This document shows positions 42,414 to 51,746 of a DNA stretch of 64,000 nucleotides, piece by piece. The notes below the pieces were generated by a model. It was not told the DNA's origin, did no database searches, and was given only the letters and a program-made list of their open reading frames with translations. The first letter of the stretch is position 1; every line of letters starts with the position of its first letter. Source of the DNA: Herbihabitans rhizosphaerae (GTDB taxonomy: Bacteria; Actinomycetota; Actinomycetes; Mycobacteriales; Pseudonocardiaceae); the NCBI RefSeq assembly GCF_004216555.1, contig NZ_SGWQ01000003.1, positions 606,146 to 670,145 of the forward strand. Direction: 5' to 3'. A program made the position numbers and the translations under genes.

Positions 42414-42626
42414 ATGAAGCGCAAGCCCGTGAAGTCGTCTGTGCTGCGCTCCATCGGCTACGACAAGGACAGCAAGGTCCTCGAGATCGAGTTCAGCTCG
42501 ACCGACGTCTACCACTACTTCGTCGTGCCACGCAGCGTGTTCGCCGAGCTGATGGACTCCTCCAGCCCCGGCCGGTTCTTCAACGAGCGGATCAGGGACC
42601 GCTACCCGATGCGCCAGGTCGGCTAG
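42414..42626 (+). CDS. KTSC-domain protein
   Basis: 70 residues: KPVKSSVLRSIGYDKDSKVL, EIEFSSTDVYHYFVVPRSVF and SSPGRFFNERIRDRYPM. This is a complete KTSC domain, named after the C-terminus of some lysyl-tRNA synthetases and found alone in small proteins linked to phage or RNA processes. Divergent from the nucleotidyltransferase gene by 44 bp, so the two may be a functional pair. Confidence 0.9.
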   Translation: MKRKPVKSSVLRSIGYDKDSKVLEIEFSSTDVYHYFVVPRSVFAELMDSSSPGRFFNERIRDRYPMRQVG

Positions 42627-42815
42627 GCCTTGTTTCGAGGTGTCTTTGTCCGTCCTCGCAGGGTGACCCACCGGGCGCGTCCAGGTGGATGAGCTGAGCT
42701 ACATCGGGTCGTGTGATGGGAGCGACTCGTATTGGGCATACTCGAGCGGACGCCAACGCCGTAGATCGCCGCCTGGGCGTGCCCTAAGTAACCACCCACG
42801 CAAATTGGGAACAGC
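42627..42815. other. 189-bp gap with no recognisable gene
   Basis: Lower G+C than the surroundings. Starts GGCCTTGTTTCGAGG, which resembles terminal repeats of some IS5-type elements, but no transposase remnant or matching second repeat was found. No confident feature. Confidence 0.3.
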
Positions 42816-43748
42816 TTAAGAGCGCAGCTCGCTGGGGCGGGTGCCATGCACTCGCTTGAACGCCACGCTGAGCCCGAACGCGCTGGTGTATCCGACCTGT
42901 CGGGCGACCGATTCGACGGTCGCGTCGGTGCGCTGCAGCAGATCCGCCGCCACCGACAGCCGCCAGTTGGTCAGGTAGCTCATCGGCGGTTCACCCACCA
43001 GATCGGTGAATCGGCGCGCGAAGGTGGCCCGGGAGACACCCGCTTCCTCGGCCAGCGACTCCACCGTCCACCGTCGGGCCGGCTCGTCGTGCAGCAGCCG
43101 CAGCGTCCTGCCGACCACCGGATCGCTCATCGCGAGGTACCACTTCGGCGGGCAGGCGTCCTCGCGGGTGAGCCACTGGCGCAGGCCGGTCAGCAGCACG
43201 AGATCCAGCAGCCGGTCGAGTATCGCCTGCTGGCCGGGCTCCTCGCGACTCAGCTCCGTGGTCATCAGCTCGACGATCGGCGAGTGCTCGCCCTCCGGTG
43301 GCACCACGAGCAGCGGCGGCAGCGCGCGCAGCAGCCGGTCGGACACCCGCCCGCGCACCTGGTAGCCGGCGGTGATCAGGACGGTGCTCGCGTTCAAACT
43401 GTCGCCGCAGGTGCGCACGCCGAGTGCCAGCTCGTCGCCGAGTTCGCGACCGTCGGCGGTGTAGCAGTCGTGCGAGCCGTGCATGACATACCGAGGCGGC
43501 CCGGCCTCCTCGGGCGAGCTGGCCGCGGTGCACGACGGCAGGCTGACCGCGATCGCGACCGCGCCGGTCGGCAGGTGCACCGGCTCGCCGCCGTCCGGCA
43601 CGATCCAGCCCTCGCCGCGAACCATGGTCAACAGCGACAGCGACGGAAGGCTCTCGAACCGCACCGACCACGGCGGTTCGAGGATGGTGCGGGCGAGCAG
43701 CGCGCTGTCCGAGCGCACGTCGCTGAGCAGGCCGGCGAGAACGTCCAC
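42816..43748 (-). CDS. AraC-family regulator with cupin domain
   Basis: 310 residues. N-terminal cupin of the AraC_binding_2/Cupin_6 kind (SLSLLTMVRGEGWIVPDGG), then two HTHs: WTVESLAEEAGVSRATFARR and VESVARQVGYTSAFGLSVAF, ending RVHGTRPSELR. This group often controls the divergent NAD(P)H oxidoreductase, which is also the arrangement here. Confidence 0.93.
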   Translation of the reverse strand: MDVLAGLLSDVRSDSALLARTILEPPWSVRFESLPSLSLLTMVRGEGWIVPDGGEPVHLPTGAVAIAVSLPSCTAASSPEEAGPPRYVMHGSHDCYTADGRELGDELALGVRTCGDSLNASTVLITAGYQVRGRVSDRLLRALPPLLVVPPEGEHSPIVELMTTELSREEPGQQAILDRLLDLVLLTGLRQWLTREDACPPKWYLAMSDPVVGRTLRLLHDEPARRWTVESLAEEAGVSRATFARRFTDLVGEPPMSYLTNWRLSVAADLLQRTDATVESVARQVGYTSAFGLSVAFKRVHGTRPSELRS

Positions 43749-43828
43749 GAGATCAGCTTAGACGATCGGACATCGAGCCGAGTCGATCAACCATTCCATC
43801 CGCTCATGATTGCCGGTTATCTGGATGT

Positions 43829-44668
43829 ATGACTCAACATGTACTGGTCCTTGGTGGCACCGGCAAGACAGGACGGCGAGTGGTCGAGCACGTGCGGCGG
43901 CGCGGCGCGGCGGCCAAGCCGGCATCGCGAAGCGGCGAGACGAGGTTCGACTGGAACGACCGCACGACCTGGGCGCCGGCACTGGACGGCGTGACCGCCG
44001 CGTACCTGGTCGACTCGGAGAGCCCGGAGGCACCCGAGCAGGTCGGCGCGTTCGCCCGGCTCGCCGTGGACCGCGGGGTCTCCCGCCTGGTGCTGCTCTC
44101 CGCCCGCGACTGGGCCGTCTCCGGCGGCGAGCCGGCGCTGGCCACCGAGCGCGCGCTGCGCGAATCCGGTGCGGCGTGGACGATCCTGCGGCCGACCTGG
44201 TTCGTGCAGAACTTCGCCGAGGCGTTCCTGCTGCAGCCGATTCTCGACGGACGGATCGCGCAGGCCACCGGTGACGGGCAGGACCCGTTCATCGACGCCG
44301 AGGACATCGCCGAGGTCGCCGCCGTGGCACTGACCGAGGACGGGCACGAGGGCCAGATCTACGAGCTGTCCGGGCCGAGGTTGATCAGCTGGCGCGACAT
44401 CGTGCGGGAGATCGCCGAGGCGACCGGACGCGACATCGCCTACGTGCCGGTGTCCAAGGAGGAGTTCGTGGCCAACGCCGTGGCCGGCGGCCTGCCCGAG
44501 GAGGTGGCCAATGTCTTCGTGACACTGCACGGCTGGATCGCCGAGGGCCGCAACGAGCACCTGTCCGACGGGGTGCGGCGGGTGCTCGGGCGAGAGCCGC
44601 GCGACGTCGGCGAGTACATCAAGGAAACGGCGGCCACCGGCGTCTGGAACCCGGAGGCGAACCGGTGA
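43829..44668 (+). CDS. NmrA/SDR-like NAD(P)-binding protein
   Basis: 279 residues. Rossmann start HVLVLGGTGKTGRRVVEHVR, LVLLSARDWAVSGG, ESGAAWTILRPTWFVQNFAE and PFIDAEDIAEVAAVAL, as in NmrA/azoreductase-type atypical SDRs that lack the YxxxK pair. Redox sensor or quinone reductase. Coupled to the next gene by a GTGA overlap. Confidence 0.9.
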   Translation: MTQHVLVLGGTGKTGRRVVEHVRRRGAAAKPASRSGETRFDWNDRTTWAPALDGVTAAYLVDSESPEAPEQVGAFARLAVDRGVSRLVLLSARDWAVSGGEPALATERALRESGAAWTILRPTWFVQNFAEAFLLQPILDGRIAQATGDGQDPFIDAEDIAEVAAVALTEDGHEGQIYELSGPRLISWRDIVREIAEATGRDIAYVPVSKEEFVANAVAGGLPEEVANVFVTLHGWIAEGRNEHLSDGVRRVLGREPRDVGEYIKETAATGVWNPEANR

Positions 44669-45663
44669 ACAACCGAGAGATCGAACTCGCGTCCCGGCCG
44701 GACGGAATACCAAGCCACGACAACTTCGAATTGGTCGAGACATCGGTTCCGAAGCCGGCGGAAGGCCAGATTCTGGTGCGCAACACGTGGATGTCGGTCG
44801 ATCCGTACATGCGCGGCAGAATGAACGCGGGAAAGTCGTACATCGCGCCGTTCGAGGTCGGGTCGACGCTCGACGGGAGCGCGGTCGGCGAGGTCGTCGA
44901 ATCGCGGTCGGCGCGAATTCCCGTCGGCGCGACGGTCACCCATTTCCAGGGCTGGCGGGAGTACGCGGTGGTGGACGACGGGAATCCAATGCTCTCCGTT
45001 GTGAGCACCGATCTCGCGCCGGCGGAGGCTTACCTCGGACCGCTCGGCACCACCGGGTTGACCGCGTGGGCGGCGTTCACGCAGGTCACACCGGTCCGCG
45101 AGGGCGACGTGGTGTTCGTATCGGCCGCGGCCGGCGCGGTCGGGAGCGTCGCAGGGCAGATCGCGCGGAAGTACGGTGCCTCGACTGTGATCGGTTCGGC
45201 GGGCGGGCCGGCGAAAACCGGCAAGCTGGTCAGCGATTTCAGATTCGACGCGGCGATCGACTACAAGGCCGGCCCGGTCTCCGATCAGCTTTCCGCGATC
45301 GCGCCGGACGGTATCGACCTCTATCTGGACAACGTCGGCGGCGACCATTTGGCCGCGGCACTCGAATCGCTGAGGGTCGGCGGCCGGGTCGTGATCAGCG
45401 GAACGATCAGCGATTACAACGGCGAGACACCCGGACCGAGCAACCTGTTGAAGATCGCGACGAAAGAGCTGGAGGTTCGCGGCGTTCTGGTCAGCTCGTA
45501 CCTGCACATGTTCCCCGAATACATCGAGCAGGCCGCGACCTGGCTCGCCGACGGCACGCTGCGTACCGAGCAGACCGTGTTCGACGGGATCGAGAACGCC
45601 GTGGACGCGTTCCTCGGCGTGCTGCGTGGGGTCAACGTCGGCAAGATGCTCGTCCGCCTATGA
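44665..45663 (+). CDS. NADP-dependent MDR oxidoreductase, leukotriene B4/CurA type
   Basis: 332 residues, GTG start. Zinc-free medium-chain reductase: NTWMSVDPYMRGRMN, PLGTTGLTAWAAF, VFVSAAAGAVGSVAGQIARK and GIDLYLDNVGGDHLAAAL. Reduces alpha,beta-unsaturated ketones or alkenals with NADPH. With the NmrA-like gene it forms a two-gene unit under the AraC regulator. Confidence 0.93.
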   Translation: MNNREIELASRPDGIPSHDNFELVETSVPKPAEGQILVRNTWMSVDPYMRGRMNAGKSYIAPFEVGSTLDGSAVGEVVESRSARIPVGATVTHFQGWREYAVVDDGNPMLSVVSTDLAPAEAYLGPLGTTGLTAWAAFTQVTPVREGDVVFVSAAAGAVGSVAGQIARKYGASTVIGSAGGPAKTGKLVSDFRFDAAIDYKAGPVSDQLSAIAPDGIDLYLDNVGGDHLAAALESLRVGGRVVISGTISDYNGETPGPSNLLKIATKELEVRGVLVSSYLHMFPEYIEQAATWLADGTLRTEQTVFDGIENAVDAFLGVLRGVNVGKMLVRL

Positions 45664-45714
45664 GTGACGGGTGCTGTGGGTGCCGCTGTCGGCGGAGTGC
45701 GGCAGGATCGGGGT

Positions 45715-47541
45715 GTGACCACGCACCCTGCCGCCGAAGTGCCCGACCGCCTGTTCGACGACGCCGATCTGGAGCGACGTTGGCGAGCCAGGTTCACCGC
45801 GGCCCGCGTGTCGCTGCCCAACTGGGCCGACGACGCGCCGGACCGCAACGTGTACCTGTCCAACGCCAGCGGCGTGTGGGAGATCTACGCCTGGGACCGC
45901 GCTGCCGACGAGCACCGCAAGGTCACCGACCGCCCGAACGGCACCTCGATCTCCGCGATCTCCCCGGACGGCGAGCACATCTGGTGGTTCAACGACAGCG
46001 ACGGCGACGAGTTCGGCTCGTGGGTGCGCGAGCCGTTCGGCGGCGGTACGCACACCGTCGCCGTCCAGGGTGACAAGCCCGGCTACCCGGCCGGCGCGGT
46101 GCTCGGGCTGACGCTGAACGCGGTGGGTGTGTCCGACGACGACGGCACCACGATCTTCCTGGCGCGCCAAGGGAAACCAGCCGAGGTCGTGTACGCGAAC
46201 GAGCACGACGGCGGGGTGGCGGGCCTCTCCAAGGACGAGTCGCTGCTGGCCATCGCGCACTCCGAGCACGGCGACAACCGGCACCCGGCGCTGCGCGTGC
46301 TGTCCACCGCCGGCAACACGACGGTGGCCGAGAAGTGGGATGGCGAGGGCAAGGGCCTCGACGCGCTCGGGTTCAGCCCGGTTTCCGGTGATCAGCGGCT
46401 GCTCGTGCTGCACGAGCGGCGCGGCCGCGAGGAGCTGCTGATCTGGGACGTGGTCGCCGACACGGAGACCGAGCTGACCGTCGATCTGCCGGGCGAGGTC
46501 GCCGCGGACTGGTACCCGGACGGCTCGGCACTGCTCGTCGTGCACACCTACCAGGGCCGCAACACGGTGCACCGCTTCGACATCGCGACCGGCGAATTGT
46601 CCACTGTGGACACTCCACATGGGACGATCGGCTCGGCGCACGTGCGCCCGGACGGGACCGTGGAGTACTCCTGGTCCAACGCGGCCGAGCCGTCGATGGT
46701 GCGCGCGCTGGACACCGCCGGCACCGAGCGGGTGCTGCTCACGCCGCCGGGTGATCGCGCGCCGGCGTCGGTCGCGATGACCGACGCGAACGTGGAGACC
46801 GAGCACGGCACGGTGCACGCCTTGGTCGCGCGGCCCGACGGCGTGGACGGCCCGCTGCCGACCGTGTTCGCGCTGCACGGTGGGCCGCACTCGGCCGACG
46901 AGGACCGCTTCTCCGCGTACCGCGCGGTGTGGGTGGACGCCGGGTTCGCCGTGGTGCACGTGAACTACCGGGGGTCCACCGGATACGGCTCGGTCTGGCG
47001 GGACGCGATCGAGGGCCGGCCGGGTCTGACCGAGCTGGCCGACGTGGCCGCGGTGCACGACTGGGCGGTGAGCACCGGCGTCGCCGACCCGGACCACTGC
47101 GTGGTGAACGGCGCGTCCTGGGGCGGGTACCTCAGCCTGCTCGCGCTCGGCACGCAGCCCGAGCGGTGGGCCGCCGGGGTGGCCGGCGTGCCGGTCGCCG
47201 ACTACCTGGCCGCCTACGCCGACGAGATGGAGCCACTGCGGGCGTTCGACCGCGCGCTGTTCGGCGGGTCGCCGGACGAGGTGCACGAGCGGTACGTCGA
47301 GTGCTCGCCGATCACCTACGTGGACGCGGTGCACGCGCCGGTGCTGATCCTGGCCGGTGAGAACGACCCGCGCTGCCCGATCAGGCAGATCGACAACTAC
47401 CTCGACCGGCTGGCCGAGCGCGGCGCGCCGCACGAGATGTACCGGTACGAGGCGGGCCACGGGTCGCTCGTGGTGGCCGAGACGATCAAGCAGACGGCGA
47501 TCGAGGTGCACTTCGCGCTGCGGGCGATCAAGCGGCGGTAA
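45715..47541 (+). CDS. S9-family prolyl oligopeptidase-like peptidase
   Basis: 608 residues from GTG 45715. N-terminal beta-propeller (ISAISPDGEHIWWFNDSDGD and similar TolB-like repeats) and a C-terminal alpha/beta-hydrolase: VFALHGGPHSADEDRF, nucleophile GASWGGYLSLLAL, Asp in LAGENDPRCP, His in YEAGHGSLV. Cleaves short peptides or acyl-peptides in the cytoplasm; no signal peptide. 3' end overlaps the convergent GNAT gene by 14 bp. Confidence 0.93.
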   Translation: MTTHPAAEVPDRLFDDADLERRWRARFTAARVSLPNWADDAPDRNVYLSNASGVWEIYAWDRAADEHRKVTDRPNGTSISAISPDGEHIWWFNDSDGDEFGSWVREPFGGGTHTVAVQGDKPGYPAGAVLGLTLNAVGVSDDDGTTIFLARQGKPAEVVYANEHDGGVAGLSKDESLLAIAHSEHGDNRHPALRVLSTAGNTTVAEKWDGEGKGLDALGFSPVSGDQRLLVLHERRGREELLIWDVVADTETELTVDLPGEVAADWYPDGSALLVVHTYQGRNTVHRFDIATGELSTVDTPHGTIGSAHVRPDGTVEYSWSNAAEPSMVRALDTAGTERVLLTPPGDRAPASVAMTDANVETEHGTVHALVARPDGVDGPLPTVFALHGGPHSADEDRFSAYRAVWVDAGFAVVHVNYRGSTGYGSVWRDAIEGRPGLTELADVAAVHDWAVSTGVADPDHCVVNGASWGGYLSLLALGTQPERWAAGVAGVPVADYLAAYADEMEPLRAFDRALFGGSPDEVHERYVECSPITYVDAVHAPVLILAGENDPRCPIRQIDNYLDRLAERGAPHEMYRYEAGHGSLVVAETIKQTAIEVHFALRAIKRR

Positions 47542-48073
47542 CCCGTTCGAGCCGCCAGACCACGCCGATGCCGTCCTTGCTCACCGGGGGCGGCGTGGCC
47601 ATCTTCGCCTCGCCGATCCTGGTGAAGCCGAGCCGGCGCGGGACGGCCTCGCTCGGATGGTTCTCGATCTCGTGCACGATCTCCACCGAGTCCACTGTGG
47701 ACAGTCGGAAAGCCTCGTCCGTCAAGGCTTTCGCGGCCGTCGTGGCGTAGCCGTGGCCGGTGTGCGCCGGGTGCAGCCAGTACCCGGTCTCCATGCCGCG
47801 CGGGTCACCGCGCCGCATCAGCGAGGCACAGCCGACCACCACGTCGGACACCACGATCTGGTAGTCGAAGGTCTGGCCGGACGTCCAGTTGCGCTCACAG
47901 GTCGCCACGAACTCGGCGGCCGCGCGAGCGTCGTAGCCCTCCGCCCACACCATCCACGGGCGCAGGTGGTCCATCGACTCCAGCACGATCCGCAACGCGA
48001 GGTCGGCGTCGCCCGCGCGCCAGCGGCGCAGCGTGACGACACCGTCGGTCAACGTCTCCCTCGGTCGCTCCAC
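47528..48073 (-). CDS. GNAT N-acetyltransferase, RimL type
   Basis: 181 residues from GTG. DGVVTLRRWRAGDADLALRI, METGYWLHPAHTGHGYATTA (acetyl-CoA loop), VEIVHEIENHPSEAVPRRLG. Acceptor unknown. Contains one GTCCACTGTGGAC palindrome. Confidence 0.88.
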   Translation of the reverse strand: MERPRETLTDGVVTLRRWRAGDADLALRIVLESMDHLRPWMVWAEGYDARAAAEFVATCERNWTSGQTFDYQIVVSDVVVGCASLMRRGDPRGMETGYWLHPAHTGHGYATTAAKALTDEAFRLSTVDSVEIVHEIENHPSEAVPRRLGFTRIGEAKMATPPPVSKDGIGVVWRLERVTAA

Positions 48074-48209
48074 ACCCCGAGTGTGCCGTGCGAGACCCGT
48101 TGCGACATATCGGTTTTCCGGCTGCCATAAGGATTTCGTGCCCCTAAGGGCGATCTTCAGGGTTTCCCTGGATGACGAGTCTCGCCACGGATCACTACGG
48201 TCCACACCC

Positions 48210-49061
48210 ATGAATCGAAGGAATCCCCTTGCGGCGGTGGTGCTGGCGGCGGCAGCCGGCATCGGGCTGGCGTTCTCACCGTCTCCGGCGGCCGCGATGA
48301 CCGGTGGACGGGAACTCCCTGAGCCGGGTGCCGCGCCGTGGATGGCGACGTTCGCCGTCAAGGGCACCCAGCCGCTGCTGGACCGGGCCTCCTGTGGCGG
48401 CACGCTGGTGGCGCCCGACCGCGTGCTCACCGCCGGCCACTGCCTGGCCGGCCTCGACCCGGCGAAACTGGAAGTGCACCTGGGCGCCTCGGTTCTGTCG
48501 ACGAATCCCGGGAAGGTCGTGGAAATCTCCCGCGCCGTGATCGCGCCCGGGTACGAGATCATCCCGTCACCGCTCGCCCCGAACGACCCGAACCGTGCCA
48601 GCGCCAAGAACGATCTCGCCGTGGTGGTGCTGGAAACGCCGGTCACCGACGTACGGCCGGTTCCGATCGGCAGCACGCGACCGGGACCGGATACACCGAT
48701 CGCGGTCTATGGCCACGGCCTGACCGCCGACCCGAGCAAACCGTCGAACGGCGACATCCGCGGAGACGTGTTGCGGCGCGGCGATCTGACCACGATCGAC
48801 CACAATTCCTGTGTGGCCAGCACACCGGCTGTCGTCGACGAGAAATCCACGGTCTGCGCCCAGGATCCGGCCGGCGCGCCAGTCGTCGGCCCCTGCTACG
48901 GGGACAGCGGCGGCCCGGCGATCGCCACCACGAATGGCCGCGACGAGCTGGTCGGTGTGTTCTCGTTCGGTGGGGAGACCGCCGGCAAGCTTTGCGGTGA
49001 CCCCGCGGCGAGCGCGTTCGCCGACCCCACCTCGGTACGGCGGTGGGTACTCACGGCCTGA
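48210..49061 (+). CDS. Secreted trypsin-like serine protease
   Basis: 283 residues. Signal peptide to ~29 (AAVVLAAAAGIGLAFSPSPA), then MTGGRELPE. His in LTAGHCLAG, Asp in KNDLAVVVLE, Ser in CYGDSGGPAI; six cysteines. Larger than the protease at 2035 and not similar in detail, so an independent S1 protease. No propeptide of note. Confidence 0.92.
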   Translation: MNRRNPLAAVVLAAAAGIGLAFSPSPAAAMTGGRELPEPGAAPWMATFAVKGTQPLLDRASCGGTLVAPDRVLTAGHCLAGLDPAKLEVHLGASVLSTNPGKVVEISRAVIAPGYEIIPSPLAPNDPNRASAKNDLAVVVLETPVTDVRPVPIGSTRPGPDTPIAVYGHGLTADPSKPSNGDIRGDVLRRGDLTTIDHNSCVASTPAVVDEKSTVCAQDPAGAPVVGPCYGDSGGPAIATTNGRDELVGVFSFGGETAGKLCGDPAASAFADPTSVRRWVLTA

Positions 49062-49086
49062 GAACGCCCGCGGACGACCCGAACAC

Positions 49087-49563
49087 TCAGGCCATCTGCG
49101 CCTGCCACATCCAGTGCGCCTTCTCCAGCTCGGCCGCGATCTCGATCAGCAGGTCCTGCGTCACCAGATCGGTCTTGTCCGTCTCCTCGATCCGCTTGCG
49201 CAGCCGCTTGATCAGACCGTCCACAATGGACACGATGGCCGCGATGGTGTCCTTGTCGGACTGCCAGTCGTCCGGAAAGTCCGGCGCGCCCGAGCTCTCC
49301 GCCACCGTGCGCGCCTTGCCGTTCGGCGAGACGCCCAGCGCGTTGGCCCGCTCCGCGACCTGGTCCGCGAACGTCCGCGCGGTCGACACCAGCTCGTCCA
49401 GTTGCAGGTGCACGCTGCGGAAGTTCGACCCGACGACGTTCCAGTGCGCCTGCTTGCCGAGCAGTGACAGGTCGATCAGGTCGACGAGCGTGCTCTGCAG
49501 AATGGCGCCCGTCGCGTCCCGCTCGGCGTCGCCCAACGGGCCGGTGATCGGTGACTTGCCCAT
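49087..49563 (-). CDS. dps: Dps-family DNA-binding ferritin-like protein
   Basis: 158 residues. Ferroxidase ligands across the dimer interface are seen in GKQAHWNVVGSNFRSVHLQL and DELVSTARTFADQVAER; the end AELEKAHWMWQAQMA is typical. Stores iron with H2O2 and shields DNA in stress. Beside ohr and a flavin reductase, suggesting a peroxide-stress group. Confidence 0.95.
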   Translation of the reverse strand: MGKSPITGPLGDAERDATGAILQSTLVDLIDLSLLGKQAHWNVVGSNFRSVHLQLDELVSTARTFADQVAERANALGVSPNGKARTVAESSGAPDFPDDWQSDKDTIAAIVSIVDGLIKRLRKRIEETDKTDLVTQDLLIEIAAELEKAHWMWQAQMA

Positions 49564-49611
49564 GTCCTACCTCCTGTATCCGGGTTTTCCCATCGGTGGG
49601 GCCGGGGAAAC

Positions 49612-50037
49612 CTAGACGGTGGCGGTGAGCTTCACCTCGATGTTGCCACGAGTGGCCCGCGAGTACGGGCACACCTGGTGTGCCTGCGCGACCAGCTCGT
49701 CGGCCTTGCCCTGCTCGACGCCGGGCAGGTGCGCGGTCAGTTCGACCGACAGCTCGAACGAGCCACCGCCCTTGCCGATGCCGACCTTGGCGGTGATCGA
49801 CGACTGCTCGCCGAGCCGCACCCCGTTCTGCCCGGCGACCAGGCGCAGCGCGCCGTGGAAGCAGGCCGCGTACCCGGCGGCGAACAGCTGCTCGGGGTTG
49901 GTCTTGAGCCCGCCCGGCCCGCCCATGGCCTCGGGCACGGCCAGCTTCTCGTCGATCACTCCGTCCGACGAGTGCACCTCGCCGTTGCGCCCGTCTCCGA
50001 TGGCGGTCGCCTCAGCGACGTAGAGCGGCTCAGACAT
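49612..50037 (-). CDS. ohr: Organic hydroperoxide resistance protein
   Basis: 141 residues from ATG 50037. Reactive cysteines in AGYAACFHGAL and AHQVCPYSRAT, and the Ohr arrangement EVHSSDG..L.VP..MGG...TNPEQLFAAG. Reduces organic peroxides using lipoyl or other thiols. No OhrR (MarR) gene in sight. Confidence 0.95.
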   Translation of the reverse strand: MSEPLYVAEATAIGDGRNGEVHSSDGVIDEKLAVPEAMGGPGGLKTNPEQLFAAGYAACFHGALRLVAGQNGVRLGEQSSITAKVGIGKGGGSFELSVELTAHLPGVEQGKADELVAQAHQVCPYSRATRGNIEVKLTATV

Positions 50038-50100
50038 GCGTAAACCTCCGCGAGTTCGTCGGTACGCCACCAGCGTCTCGCACATCGGCGGCCGGCGCAG

Positions 50101-50658
50101 TCAGTGGCGAGTCCGGGCGAAGTCCAGCACCTGCAGGCCGATCGTGCGCAGCGACTCGACCACCTGCGCGTCGCTGCACCCGCCGTCGGCGTCGAACACC
50201 ACCTCGGCGGAATTGACCGCGGCACCCAGCGGCGTCGGCCACCCGCGCAGCGCGTGCACGATCTGGCGCAGCGCCGTGAGCGTGGTGACCGAGGCCTGCC
50301 ACCCGCTGGCCGTGGCCACACAGCCCACCGCGCGTCCGTCCAGGTAGACCCGCTCGTCGGCGCGCAGGTCCTCCACGTAGTCCAGGGCGTTCTTGACCAG
50401 GCCGGACACCGTGCCGTGGTAGCCGGGCGAGACCAGCACAACGCCGTCGGCCGTGCGCAGCGCCTCGACCAGCCGGCACGCCGCATCGGACCGCTCGGGC
50501 ACCGCCGGGTCGTAGAACGGGAGCACCAGGTCCTTCCCGGACACCACCGTGGTGTCCGCACCCTCGCGTTCGGCGGCGGACAGGGCGATCCGCAACGCCC
50601 GCTCCGACTGCGAGTCCTCGCGCAGCGACCCGCCGATGCCAACGATGCGAACCGTCAT
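50101..50658 (-). CDS. NADPH-dependent FMN reductase
   Basis: 185 residues, flavodoxin-like: VRIVGIGGSLREDSQSERAL, LVLPFYDPAVPE, VLVSPGYHGTVSGLVKNALD (FMN and active-site loop). Supplies reduced flavin or reduces quinones. In the Dps/Ohr stress group. Confidence 0.92.
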   Translation of the reverse strand: MTVRIVGIGGSLREDSQSERALRIALSAAEREGADTTVVSGKDLVLPFYDPAVPERSDAACRLVEALRTADGVVLVSPGYHGTVSGLVKNALDYVEDLRADERVYLDGRAVGCVATASGWQASVTTLTALRQIVHALRGWPTPLGAAVNSAEVVFDADGGCSDAQVVESLRTIGLQVLDFARTRH

Positions 50659-50695
50659 GCCGCCCGATCCTGCCAGTCGCCCGGCGGCGCGTGAC

Positions 50696-51667
50696 CTACG
50701 CCGTGGTGGCGAACACGTCCACGCCGGTCAGCTCGGCCGACAGTGTCCACAGCCGCGCGGCCCGCTCGGGATCCACGGCGTAGCCGCGAACACCGGCGGC
50801 GATGGTGCCCTCCGGCGCGGTCGCCGGCTCGGCGACCTCGCAGTCCTCCAGGTACAGGCCGCCCCGCCCGGCGAGCTGGGGCGAGGTCGCCGCCCACACC
50901 TGGGTCGCCGCGCCCTGCTCGGGCGTCTTGAACGTCGGGTCGATCACGTTGCCGTCCTCGTCGATCCACCCGCGATCGAGCATGTCCTGCTTGTTCAGGT
51001 GCCGGACCAACCGCGTGAGGATGGCGCCCGGGTGCAGCGAGAACGCGCGCACGCCGGCGTCGCGGCCGACCGCGTCGAGGTGTACGGCGAACAGCACGTT
51101 CGCGGTCTTCGCCTGACCGTAGGCCTGCCACCGGTCGTACCCGTGCTCGAAGTGCACGTCGTCCCACCGGATCTCGGACAGCGAGTGGCCGCGCGAGGAC
51201 ACCGACACCACGCGTGCGCCGCCGCGGACGATCGCCGGCCACAGCCGGTTGATCAGCGCGAAGTGGCCGAGGTGGTTGGTGGCGAACTGCGCCTCCCACC
51301 CGGGACCGACCCGCGTCTCCGGGCACGCCATGATCCCGGCGTTGTCGATCGCGATGTGGATGTCGCGGCCGGAGGCGAGGAACCGCTCGGCGAAGGTCCG
51401 CACGCTGTCGAGATCGGCGAGGTCCAGCTCATCGATCTCCACGCCGTCGATTCCGTCCAGCGCCTCCTCGGCGGTCGCCTTCCGCCGCGCCGGCACCACG
51501 ACGTGCGCACCCGCGCCGGCCAGCGCCCTGGTGGTCTCCAGACCGAGGCCGGAGTATCCGCCGGTGACCACGGCGAGCTTGCCAGTGAGGTCGATCCCGC
51601 TCAGCACATCGCGTGCGGTGCTCTCGTGTCCGAATCCGGAGCCGATCTTGTGTTGGTCGTTCAGCAT
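50696..51667 (-). CDS. Short-chain dehydrogenase/reductase
   Basis: 323 residues. NAD(P)-binding TGGYSGLG, DNAGIMACPE, catalytic Ser in VSVSSRGHS and Tyr/Lys in YGQAKTANVLFA: the retinol-dehydrogenase/protochlorophyllide-like SDR type. Under a MerR-type promoter whose start site would be at or very near the ATG (leaderless). Confidence 0.93.
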   Translation of the reverse strand: MLNDQHKIGSGFGHESTARDVLSGIDLTGKLAVVTGGYSGLGLETTRALAGAGAHVVVPARRKATAEEALDGIDGVEIDELDLADLDSVRTFAERFLASGRDIHIAIDNAGIMACPETRVGPGWEAQFATNHLGHFALINRLWPAIVRGGARVVSVSSRGHSLSEIRWDDVHFEHGYDRWQAYGQAKTANVLFAVHLDAVGRDAGVRAFSLHPGAILTRLVRHLNKQDMLDRGWIDEDGNVIDPTFKTPEQGAATQVWAATSPQLAGRGGLYLEDCEVAEPATAPEGTIAAGVRGYAVDPERAARLWTLSAELTGVDVFATTA

Positions 51668-51673
51668 GATTCG

Positions 51674-51704
51674 ACGCTATGAGCTGGAGCGCGCTCCAGG
51701 TCAA
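51674..51704 (-). promoter_or_regulatory. MerR-type promoter of the SDR gene
   Basis: On the minus strand: -35 TTGACC (51704-51699), 19-bp spacer holding the palindrome CTGGAGCGCGCTCCAG (51684-51699 on the plus strand), -10 TAGCGT (51679-51674). The 19-bp spacer with a central palindrome is the classical architecture activated by MerR-family proteins. Same design at 55361. Confidence 0.85.
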
Positions 51705-51746
51705 CCGAAAAGTAATATCAGGAGACCGTCCTGCCATGGAGGCCCG

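Noticed and set aside
42627-42815. IS5-like remnant
   Set aside because: One end resembles an IS terminal repeat, but no transposase sequence or second repeat is visible.
45658-47511. Long open frame opposite the S9 peptidase
   Set aside because: Same reason; the plus-strand product has a complete peptidase catalytic triad.
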